Source: Nocardia brasiliensis (GTDB taxonomy: Bacteria; Actinomycetota; Actinomycetes; Mycobacteriales; Mycobacteriaceae). Taken from it: a stretch of 64,000 nt of DNA. The notes under the pieces were generated by a model, which worked only from the letters and a program-made list of their open reading frames with translations, was not told the origin of the DNA and ran no database searches. Of the stretch, positions 57,680-64,000 are shown piece by piece. The translations under genes and the position numbers were made by a program. Position 1 is the stretch's first letter, and each line of letters begins with the position of its first letter. The stretch covers positions 1,302,001 through 1,366,000 of the forward strand of contig NZ_CP046171.1 in the NCBI RefSeq assembly GCF_011801125.1, in the 5' to 3' direction.

Positions 57680-57731
57680 TTGACACGCTGTCGGATTCGC
57701 AATACCGTCAGTTTTCGAATACTGGCGGTAT
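57680..57731 (+). promoter_or_regulatory. Promoter and 30-bp palindromic operator of the second BVMO
   Basis: TTGACA (57680-57685), 17-bp spacer, TACCGT (57703-57708). The -10 lies inside the first arm of ATACCGTCAG-N10-CTGGCGGTAT (57702-57731; 9 of 10 arm pairs match). A bound regulator would block RNA polymerase. Confidence 0.75.
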
Positions 57732-57751
57732 CTGACAAGGGAGTTTGGCAC

Positions 57752-59251
57752 GTGCGTGGGCGTTCGGCGGACAGCGGGGGTGTGGTGACGACCGTGTCGC
57801 GGGCGCCGCGGGTGGTGATCATCGGGGCGGGTGTGTCCGGTATTGCCAGTGCGATCACGTTGCGGCGCAATGGGATCGACGATTTCGTGATCCTGGAGAA
57901 GGGCGACGATGTCGGTGGTGTGTGGCACTGGAATCGGTACCCGGGCCTGACCTGTGATGTCCCCTCGCAGCTGTATCAGTTCGGCTTCGCCCCGAAGCCG
58001 GATTGGTCGCAAGTGTTCGCGCCGGGCCCGGAAATCCAGCGCTACCTGGCCGACGTCGCCGATCGGTTCGGTCTTCGACCGCACCTGCGCACGCGTGCCG
58101 AGGTCACGGCGGCGACCTTCACCGGGTCGGGCTGGCGGGTCGAGACCGGCGACGGCAACAGCTACGAGGCGGACTTCGTGATCGCCGCCACCGGCGTGCT
58201 GCATCATCCGGCCACGCCCGACCTGCCGGGCCTGGACGAGTTCACCGGCACGGTGCTGCACACCGCGCGCTGGGACGACTCGGTGCCGACCGCGGACCGG
58301 CGCATCGCCGTCATCGGCACGGGATCGACCGGCGTGCAGGTGGTTTCGGCGCTGCAGCCGAAGGCAGGCCGGCTCGCGCATTTCGTCCGCAGCCCGCAGT
58401 GGGTGATCTGGGCGCCGATGTGGCTGCCGCAACCCGCCGTCGTGGGTGCGGTTCTGGATCGGCTGCCGCAGGTGAATCGCGCGCTGTATCGCGCGGGTAT
58501 GACCGGCGCGAAACTGTTCACCGATATCGTCACCCGGCCGAGCTGGCGCCGTCGCGCGGTGCAGGAGTACGCGCGACTCAGTCTGCGCGTCCAGGTCCGT
58601 GACCCGCGACTGCGCGCCAGCCTGACCCCCGACTATCAACCGCTGTGTAAACGACAAGTGTTGTCCGGCAGCTACTATCGCGCGCTGCACGCCCGCAACG
58701 CCGAACTGGTCACCGACGCGATCGAGGCCGTGACGCCCACCGGCATCCGCACCGCGGACGGTAAGCACCACGAATTCGACATGATCGTGCTGGCCACCGG
58801 ATTTCAGGCGCACAACTACATGCGCCCGATGAATCTGGCTGGCAGAGACGGGATCACGATCGACGACGCGTGGGTGAAGGGACCGCGGGCCTACCGCATG
58901 ACCGCGGTACCCGGGTTCCCCAACCTGTTCACCGTGCTCGGGCCGAACTCGCCCACCGGCTCCATCCCGCTGCACCACGCCGCCGAGGTCACGGCGCGCT
59001 ACATCGTCGGATGGATCAACCGTTGGCGCACCGGCGAATTCGACACCGTCGAGGTCACCGAGGCCGCTACCGCTCGATTCGAAGCCGAGGTCGGCAAGGC
59101 GCTCGAGCCGACGGTCTGGAACACCGGCTGCAATTCCTGGTACTTCACCGAGGGCGGCCATATCGACCTGCTGCCGTTCGATCGCGCCACCATGGAAGCG
59201 ATGCTCGCCACCCCCGACGACCGCGACTTCCATCTGCGCAAGGTCTGCTGA
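57752..59251 (+). CDS. Flavin-containing Baeyer-Villiger monooxygenase, type I-like (second copy)
   Basis: A 499-aa enzyme paralogous to 30168-31661. VVIIGAGVSGIASAI is the FAD site, FTGTVLHTARWDD matches FxGxxxHxxxWD, and IAVIGTGSTGVQVV is the NADPH site. GTG 57752 follows AGGGAG; GTG 57782 is an alternative start. Unlike the first copy it has no adjacent TetR gene, but it has a sharp promoter/operator. Confidence 0.9.
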   Translation: MRGRSADSGGVVTTVSRAPRVVIIGAGVSGIASAITLRRNGIDDFVILEKGDDVGGVWHWNRYPGLTCDVPSQLYQFGFAPKPDWSQVFAPGPEIQRYLADVADRFGLRPHLRTRAEVTAATFTGSGWRVETGDGNSYEADFVIAATGVLHHPATPDLPGLDEFTGTVLHTARWDDSVPTADRRIAVIGTGSTGVQVVSALQPKAGRLAHFVRSPQWVIWAPMWLPQPAVVGAVLDRLPQVNRALYRAGMTGAKLFTDIVTRPSWRRRAVQEYARLSLRVQVRDPRLRASLTPDYQPLCKRQVLSGSYYRALHARNAELVTDAIEAVTPTGIRTADGKHHEFDMIVLATGFQAHNYMRPMNLAGRDGITIDDAWVKGPRAYRMTAVPGFPNLFTVLGPNSPTGSIPLHHAAEVTARYIVGWINRWRTGEFDTVEVTEAATARFEAEVGKALEPTVWNTGCNSWYFTEGGHIDLLPFDRATMEAMLATPDDRDFHLRKVC

Positions 59252-59309
59252 CTTCAACGACTCGGTGCGTGTTCGGCATAGCGATGGCCGATCTCGCTAG
59301 GCTCTGGGC

Positions 59310-60311
59310 ATGCGGGTACCAGGGGCGTGGGTGGGGGTCGACGTCATCACGACTCGGTTGCGGCGGGAAGCGCGGTGTCGGCGTGACGGGCAGGCCGCCC
59401 GCCTGAGCCGCAGCGACATCATGGTGCATTCGGCCGCGGGCGAGCGCGTGGCGCGGGTGCTGACCCGCTGCGCGAGCACACTCGGCTTCGACGTCGAAGG
59501 CGAACGGTTATGGGCCGATATGGTCGCCGACCTCTTCGACGGGCCGTATGCCGACCGCACGGCCGACGAGGCCGGAATGTCGTTGCGCGCGCACTGGGTC
59601 AAGGCGCCGGACGGGGAGCCGCTCGGGCTGATCCTGTGGCTGGCACCGGGGCCGGTGCTGCCCCGCCCGATCTACAACAGCTGGATTCTGGATCTGGACG
59701 CGGTCGCCACCAGCAGCGCCGGAGACGATCTGGCCATGCTCGGCACCGACCGGGCGGCAGGCGAACCCCGGCCTATCCGCGATCTACTCCGCTTTGCCAA
59801 TGCCGACGACGTGCCGCGCTTCCTTGCGCTGTACTGGGACGCCGCGACCGGGACCAAAGGTGTTGCCGCCGAGGCGATCTGGTCGATCCACCCACCAGGT
59901 TCCCCAGGCTGGGTGCATTTCTGGAGTGCCGCGCACCCCGGCGTCGGCCCCACCGCGCGCTCGGTCTACGGCATGAGTTTGCAGCTGGTGCACCGTCCCG
60001 AACCGGTGGTCTCCACATTGCGGCACATCGTTCAGTTCACCCGGCACACGCTGATCCTGGTCGACGCCGAACGCCGGATCACGCTGCACACCGAAGGGGT
60101 CTTGCGCGAGGAACTGCGTGACAGCAATATCGCCGCGCTGCTGGAGGACTTGCAGATCGCCCGCATCGTTTCCGGGCCGGAGACCAGTGTCGAGGCCACC
60201 GTCACGATCAACGGACGTCGTTACGAGGCCACCGCGTGGCCGCTGCCGAGCGTGCAGTCCAAACCCGTGCAGCCCGCCGCTATCGTGCTCCGGCCGGTCG
60301 AAAACAACTGA
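59310..60311 (+). CDS. GAF-like hypothetical protein
   Basis: A 333-aa soluble protein. Two regions look like a GAF/PAS tandem: residues 45-180 (VLTRCASTLGFDVEGERLWADMV, LGLILWLAPGPVLPRP) and 230-333 (ILVDAERRITLHTEGVL, IVLRPVENN). No DNA-binding or enzymatic domain is seen. The ATG 59310 lies 6 nt after TAGGCT, without a Shine-Dalgarno; possibly leaderless. A related unnamed actinobacterial family is likely. Function unknown. Confidence 0.65.
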   Translation: MRVPGAWVGVDVITTRLRREARCRRDGQAARLSRSDIMVHSAAGERVARVLTRCASTLGFDVEGERLWADMVADLFDGPYADRTADEAGMSLRAHWVKAPDGEPLGLILWLAPGPVLPRPIYNSWILDLDAVATSSAGDDLAMLGTDRAAGEPRPIRDLLRFANADDVPRFLALYWDAATGTKGVAAEAIWSIHPPGSPGWVHFWSAAHPGVGPTARSVYGMSLQLVHRPEPVVSTLRHIVQFTRHTLILVDAERRITLHTEGVLREELRDSNIAALLEDLQIARIVSGPETSVEATVTINGRRYEATAWPLPSVQSKPVQPAAIVLRPVENN

Positions 60312-60320
60312 GCCGCAGGA

Positions 60321-61004
60321 CTATCCGGCACGGCGCGGCTCGCGTGCGGTCCAGAGCACGGTCTGCCCCATCCTGGCGATCGATACCTCGGACCACGCGT
60401 GGCGCAGCGCGTAGCGCAACCCGTCCTCCGCGCTGCGCGCGTCGTCCGACAACGGGTAGGTCGGAAAGTATCCGGCGAGGGTCAGCTCGAGGACGGTCGG
60501 GGATGCGGCCAGCGTGGTCGCGCCGAAGAAGACTCCTTGGGGGCCGGTACTTTCGGCGACCCGTTGGCACGCGAATCCCTTTGCCACCCAGGTGACCGGC
60601 AGGCAATTGGTCAGCAAGCTTGCGCCGAGCATATTCGAGTGGTGATTCAGCGGTAGCTCACTCATGACAGTGCCGTAGTGCGCGCGACTATCGGTGCCGC
60701 GTTCGAGTAGTCCGTGGGCGGCCGCTTCGAGTGTGGGCACCGAGAGATCCCCGAGCTCGACCTTGTGATCGCGGTCGATACCAGACGGGAAGTGACCGGC
60801 CACGTTGGCGGCATGCGGGTCGATATCGAGGCGCACCGCGCACGAGAGGCGGCCGTGCTGATCCAGCAGATGCGTTGTCTCGCAACGCCATAGGACCTCG
60901 TCGTGGACGCCGAGCAGGACATGGTCGAAAAGGCGCAGCGACGCGGGAGCAGCCGGGGTGGGGCCATCGAGTTCTGCTCGGCCGAAGTGAGTGATCTGAT
61001 CCAT
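60321..61004 (-). CDS. Hypothetical protein facing the ketosynthase gene
   Basis: A 227-aa protein of no recognised family. It has RLDIDPHAANVAGHFPSGIDRD, whose GHFP resembles thioester-dehydratase (hotdog) proteins, and HYGTVMSELPLNHHSNMLGASLLTNCLP. No signal peptide. The ATG 61004 follows GGAG by 10 nt. It converges with the GAF-like gene and is divergent from the ketosynthase, which suggests a joint acyl metabolism; that is inference. Confidence 0.6.
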   Translation of the reverse strand: MDQITHFGRAELDGPTPAAPASLRLFDHVLLGVHDEVLWRCETTHLLDQHGRLSCAVRLDIDPHAANVAGHFPSGIDRDHKVELGDLSVPTLEAAAHGLLERGTDSRAHYGTVMSELPLNHHSNMLGASLLTNCLPVTWVAKGFACQRVAESTGPQGVFFGATTLAASPTVLELTLAGYFPTYPLSDDARSAEDGLRYALRHAWSEVSIARMGQTVLWTAREPRRAG

Positions 61005-61319
61005 CGAGTGGACTCCAGGAGACACCGGGGCAGCCTGGAACACGGCCCCGTTCCAACGGGGGGATCTGCTTCCGGGCTCGGGAATCGCTCTCCGGCCGAC
61101 GCTGTATCCAGCATAGCAAGTGCGTCTGTCTGGGCCAGGCGGGTCGAATTATCGCGGTGTACCGTGACCGATCTTTCCGAATGTGGGCAACCGAGCAAAC
61201 GAAATCAGGCGCTTGGCTACCATGCCTGCCGGGCCGTGTTGAATAGATCATAGTTCTACCCATCGGCGGCCTCGGTGCGGTGATCATGACGAATACCGGC
61301 TCGAGAAGGAACGATGTGA
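61005..61319. other. 315-bp divergent region between the hypothetical and ketosynthase genes
   Basis: No gene. A palindrome CCCCGTT-CC-AACGGGG (61046-61061) lies 42 bp from the minus-strand start. The ketosynthase ribosome site AAGGA is at 61306-61310, followed by a start-stop ATGTGA (61314-61319) abutting the real ATG. Confidence 0.55.
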
Positions 61320-62519
61320 ATGCCAGGCAAGAACTCTGATCAGGGCACCGCGAGCCAGCGGGGACAGGATCGTGTGGTCATTGCGGGGCTCGGTACGGTC
61401 ACCGGCTACGGCTGGGGACGCGAGGCGCTATGGCAGGGCTTGCTGAGCGGTAAACACGCGGCGCGGCCGCAACCGGGATTCGGCCCGGATCGGGACACCG
61501 ACGGATGGGTGGCTCGGGTGCCCGACGGCGGCGATCCCGAGCTCGGGTCGGTGTATGTGCGGTCGGTGCAGGAGTCGGTGCGCGAGGCGGTCACCGATGC
61601 CCGCGCGCGGGGCTGGCGGCCGGGCCGGACGGTGGGACTGCTGCACGCGATCGTGCTCGGCGACACCGACGAATGGCACGACTTCTACGTCCACGATCAC
61701 GGCAAGCGCCGCTCACGCGACTTCCTGCGGCTGCTGCCATCCACGCCGAACTCCAACCTGATGAGCGAGCACGGCTTTCACGGCCCGGCGATGAACGTCA
61801 CGGCCGCCTGTTCCTCGGCGAATGCCGCGATCATGACCGCGCGGATGTGGCTGACCCAGGGCTTCGTCGACGACGTCGTGGTGGTGGCGAGCGATCTGAG
61901 CGCGATCCCCGACATCGTCCAGCCCTTCGTGACGTTGGGCGCGGCCGTCACCGACGAAGACCCGCTCACGGCCTGCCGACCCTTCCAGGAGGGCAGCCGC
62001 GGCTTCGGCTTCGGCGAGGCGGCCACGGCGTTCGTGGTGACCAACGCGGTCGAGCGGCCGTACGCGGCGGTGCTCGGCGGCGCCATGACCAACGACGGCT
62101 ACCACGTGATCTCCGTCGAACCCACGCACGAGCAGATCTTCGCGTGCGTGCGGCAGGCGTTGACCGCCGCGCGGGTGGAGCCGGCGCAGGTGGCCTACCT
62201 GAACAGCCACGGTTCCGGCACCCAGCAGTGCGATGTGGCCGAAACCGCCGTGCTGGCAACCATTTTCGACGATCGCCCGCGCGTGCTGGCGACCAAACCG
62301 CTCACCGGCCACTGCCAGGCCGCCTCCGCGGGCGTCGAGGTGGCGGCCACCATCATGGGCTACGAACAGGGCGTCATGGTCTCGGCCCCGATCGTCTCCA
62401 CCGCCCACCCCCGATTAGTCGACGGCGTCATCCCCCACACCGGCGAAGGCCTCACCATCAAAATCGCCCTCGGCATGGGCGGCAACAACTCCGCCCTGAT
62501 CCTCGGCCCCGCCACCTGA
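61320..62519 (+). CDS. Orphan beta-ketoacyl synthase-like protein
   Basis: A 399-aa KS. The catalytic triad is complete: Cys164 (NVTAACSSANAAI), His297 (LNSHGSGTQQCD) and His331 (KPLTGHCQAASAGVE). The N-terminus VVIAGLGTVTGYGWG and FVTLGAAVTDEDPLTACRPFQ are KASII-like. No acyl carrier protein, KR, or PKS modules adjoin it. It could condense acyl groups in a small lipid or signalling pathway with the facing gene. GTGAATG region described above. Confidence 0.85.
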   Translation: MPGKNSDQGTASQRGQDRVVIAGLGTVTGYGWGREALWQGLLSGKHAARPQPGFGPDRDTDGWVARVPDGGDPELGSVYVRSVQESVREAVTDARARGWRPGRTVGLLHAIVLGDTDEWHDFYVHDHGKRRSRDFLRLLPSTPNSNLMSEHGFHGPAMNVTAACSSANAAIMTARMWLTQGFVDDVVVVASDLSAIPDIVQPFVTLGAAVTDEDPLTACRPFQEGSRGFGFGEAATAFVVTNAVERPYAAVLGGAMTNDGYHVISVEPTHEQIFACVRQALTAARVEPAQVAYLNSHGSGTQQCDVAETAVLATIFDDRPRVLATKPLTGHCQAASAGVEVAATIMGYEQGVMVSAPIVSTAHPRLVDGVIPHTGEGLTIKIALGMGGNNSALILGPAT

Positions 62520-62530
62520 CCCCCACCACA

Positions 62531-62566
62531 AGAAAGGCCCCCGATCACAAGATCGGGGGCCTTTCT
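62531..62566. terminator. Strong bidirectional hairpin between KS and tRNA-Arg
   Basis: Perfect 16-bp arms with loop ACAA. It can end the KS gene and, in reverse, the tRNA transcript. Confidence 0.85.
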
Positions 62567-62571
62567 GTCTG

Positions 62572-62644
62572 TGCCCTCGGCAGGATTCGAACCTGCGGCC
62601 TTCTGCTCCGGAGGCAGACGCTCTATCCCCTGAGCTACGAGGGC
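62572..62644 (-). tRNA. tRNA-Arg (CCG)
   Basis: Acceptor GCCCTCG/CGAGGGC, anticodon loop CTCCGGA (CCG), T loop with GTTCGAATC. The discriminator is A. CCA is not encoded. The gene is intact with no duplicated copy in the window. Confidence 0.92.
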
Positions 62645-62745
62645 GGGATAGGGCCGAGCGGGGCTTGGGGGCCGCCGATCGGGCTGGGAAAGCGTATCGC
62701 ATCGGGGGCCGTGCGCCAAAAAGCGTGGCGGAGGCGGCGGTTGGG

Positions 62746-63465
62746 TCAGTTCAGCGGGAGGGGGGTGGCGCCGCGCGCGGTCAGCATGGTGGTGATGAGT
62801 TGGGCTTCGCCGCGCTGGGTTTTGTCCATGGTGTCGGCGAGTGTGCGGATCGCGGTGGTGTCGGCGTGCTCGGCGGCGTACTGGATCATCGACAGGCCGC
62901 CCTGATGGTGGCGCAGCATGAGTTGCAGGAACAGGGTGTCGAGTTCGGTGCCGGTGGCCTGTCGCAAGGCCGCGAGGTCGGCGGGGGTGGCCATGCCTGG
63001 CATCGCGGCCACCGGACCGGACATGGCCGCGGTGGTACCGGAGTGGCCGTGACCGCCGGGCTGCCCGCTCATCCAGCCCATGTACCCGTCGACGCTCTGC
63101 GCGGGCTTACCCCACAGCTGCAACCAGCCCTGCATGCGACCGACCTGGCTCTGCTGGGTGGTCAGGATGTCGTAGGCGAGGCGGCGCACGTCGGTGTCGG
63201 TGGACTTGACCAGCACGACGCCCGCCATCTCGACGGCCTGCGCGTGATGCGCCGACATGTCCTGGCTGAATCCGACGTCGACCGCGCCTGGGTCCGGCTC
63301 GGACGAACCGGTGAACGGCAGCCGGACGAGGGCGCCGATGGCGACGCCGAGCACGATCGCGGCGATCGCGCCGAGTACCAGCAGCGCGGTCCGCTGCCGC
63401 TGGAACTGGCCGCCGAGGCCGGACGCCGTGGGTTCGGTGTCCGGCTCCAGCTCGGTAGGCGTCAC
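62746..63465 (-). CDS. DUF305 membrane-anchored protein
   Basis: A 239-aa protein with N-terminal helix TALLVLGAIAAIVLGVAIGAL and an extracytoplasmic ferritin-like DUF305 region: VGFSQDMSAHHAQAVEMAGVVL and LFLQLMLRHHQGGLSMIQYA. A Gly/Met/His-rich bridge (SGQPGGHGHSGTTAAMSG) may bind copper, as in family members near metal genes; none is nearby. GTG 63465 overlaps the upstream stop (GTGA), so it is the second gene of an operon. Confidence 0.85.
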   Translation of the reverse strand: MTPTELEPDTEPTASGLGGQFQRQRTALLVLGAIAAIVLGVAIGALVRLPFTGSSEPDPGAVDVGFSQDMSAHHAQAVEMAGVVLVKSTDTDVRRLAYDILTTQQSQVGRMQGWLQLWGKPAQSVDGYMGWMSGQPGGHGHSGTTAAMSGPVAAMPGMATPADLAALRQATGTELDTLFLQLMLRHHQGGLSMIQYAAEHADTTAIRTLADTMDKTQRGEAQLITTMLTARGATPLPLN

Positions 63466-64000
63466 TGCTGCACCGGCGCGGGCTGGCCGGGCGCGGGCGC
63501 CGGCTGCGGCTTGCCGGGCTGATTCGGCAGCGGGGCACCGGGCAGGCCGGGGACCCCGGGCACACCGGGGAGACCACCCGGCAGGCCGGGAATGCCGCCG
63601 GGCATCTCGGACGGATCCGGCTGCAGGCCCTTACCGTCCATCGGCACCGCGTCGGGTCCGGGCGGGGTCGGGTCGTAGGGCGGCGGGTTGTCGGTGTCGA
63701 AGGCGATGGTCGAGCAGTCCGCGCCGACCTCGGGATAGGTGTAGGCGTTGAGGCGTAATGCGGTGATGAACTGACCGACGCGCTGATCGTCGGCCTTGTC
63801 CAGCTTCAGCTGATGGCCCCAGGACTGCAACGAGATCGGGCTGTCCAAGCCGGGATACGGCGACATCATCGAGTACGGCTTGTTCTTCACCTTGCTCGCC
63901 AGCAGGTCGCGGCCCGCGGCATCGACCTTGTCCGGGTTGTAGGTGATCCAGATCGCGCCGTGCTCGAGCGAGTGCACCGCGTTCTCCATCCGGATCGGCT
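63462..64000 (-). CDS. DUF3105 protein (5' end cut by window)
   Basis: The visible part continues to the window edge (PIRMENAVHSLEHGAIWITY), the hallmark of DUF3105. A Gly/Pro-rich C-terminal tail (PGGIPGLPGGLPGVPG-type repeats) follows residue about 100. The N-terminal signal or anchor is outside the window. The stop overlaps the DUF305 start. A DUF3105-DUF305 pair is common in actinobacteria; function is unknown. Confidence 0.85.
   Translation of the reverse strand, partial: PIRMENAVHSLEHGAIWITYNPDKVDAAGRDLLASKVKNKPYSMMSPYPGLDSPISLQSWGHQLKLDKADDQRVGQFITALRLNAYTYPEVGADCSTIAFDTDNPPPYDPTPPGPDAVPMDGKGLQPDPSEMPGGIPGLPGGLPGVPGVPGLPGAPLPNQPGKPQPAPAPGQPAPVQQ

Noticed and set aside
57498..57686. 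A 62-codon minus-strand frame between CPBP and BVMO genes
   Set aside because: No ribosome site and it lies over the BVMO promoter region.
60321..61004. AfsA-like (gamma-butyrolactone synthase) identity for the gene facing the ketosynthase
   Set aside because: The hotdog-like GHFP segment is suggestive only. The conserved AfsA patterns are not visible.

Overview
The window is high-GC DNA whose gene content points to a mycolic-acid actinobacterium (Mycobacteriales/Corynebacteriales), most likely Nocardia or a close relative. Supporting signs are a mycothiol-dependent maleylpyruvate-isomerase-type protein, a three-subunit proton-translocating transhydrogenase, LppU- and Rv0361-like envelope proteins, a fused IcmF mutase, two Baeyer-Villiger monooxygenases, frequent GTG starts, ATGA/GTGA/TGATG gene overlaps and several apparently leaderless genes. 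The genus is an inference; no 16S rRNA is present.

Layout. 1-3.8 kb: a truncated GlcD-type oxidase, GtrA, and a coupled HIT / mycothiol-dependent enzyme / PepE-like operon. 4.2-7.1 kb: pntAA-pntAB-pntB ending in a hairpin. 7.2-15.1 kb: a DUF5925-type AAA ATPase, LppU-like protein, MFS, NmrA, AraC, thioesterase, SDR, Lrp, VOC and MarR genes, with twin perfect operators in the VOC/MarR divergent promoter. 15.7-19.2 kb: a branched-chain 2-oxoacid dehydrogenase operon (E1a-E1b-E2). 19.3-24.1 kb: NCS2 and BenE transporters, a rhodanese, a secreted HNH-type lipoprotein and an unknown gene. 24.3-28 kb: a coupled SNF2 helicase and SWIM-finger pair. 28.3-32.4 kb: TetR-linked genes and a Baeyer-Villiger monooxygenase. 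32.5-35.8 kb: icmF. 36-40.1 kb: an operon of unrecognised envelope proteins, two of which share a paralogous domain. 40.3-45.7 kb: a valine-degradation operon (mmsA, acyl-CoA dehydrogenase, 3-hydroxyisobutyryl-CoA hydrolase, mmsB, enoyl-CoA hydratase). 45.8-47.5 kb: a membrane Hsp70-like protein and a MarR regulator.

47.8-53.8 kb is a 6-kb integrated element in the 3' half of tRNA-Cys(GCA), bounded by a 42-bp perfect repeat. It carries int, xis, a RepSA-like HUH initiator, a Cys-rich protein, and an overlapping pair consisting of an HTH/putative-sensor protein and a PP2C-type phosphatase. It resembles a small actinomycete integrative element (pSAM2 type), but no FtsK-like transfer gene is present. 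53.9-64 kb: metallophosphoesterase, envelope proteins, a CPBP protease, a second monooxygenase with a clear promoter/operator, a GAF-like protein, a protein of unknown family facing an orphan ketosynthase, tRNA-Arg(CCG), and DUF305/DUF3105 proteins.

How it works together: the dehydrogenase complex, IcmF and the mmsA operon together cover most of valine catabolism, from 2-oxoisovalerate to propionyl-CoA with an isobutyryl/butyryl-CoA branch. icmF and mmsA share a GACGTCC-centred palindrome in their upstream DNA. The two best candidates for undescribed systems are the HTH-sensor/PP2C module of the mobile element and the 36-40 kb envelope operon.
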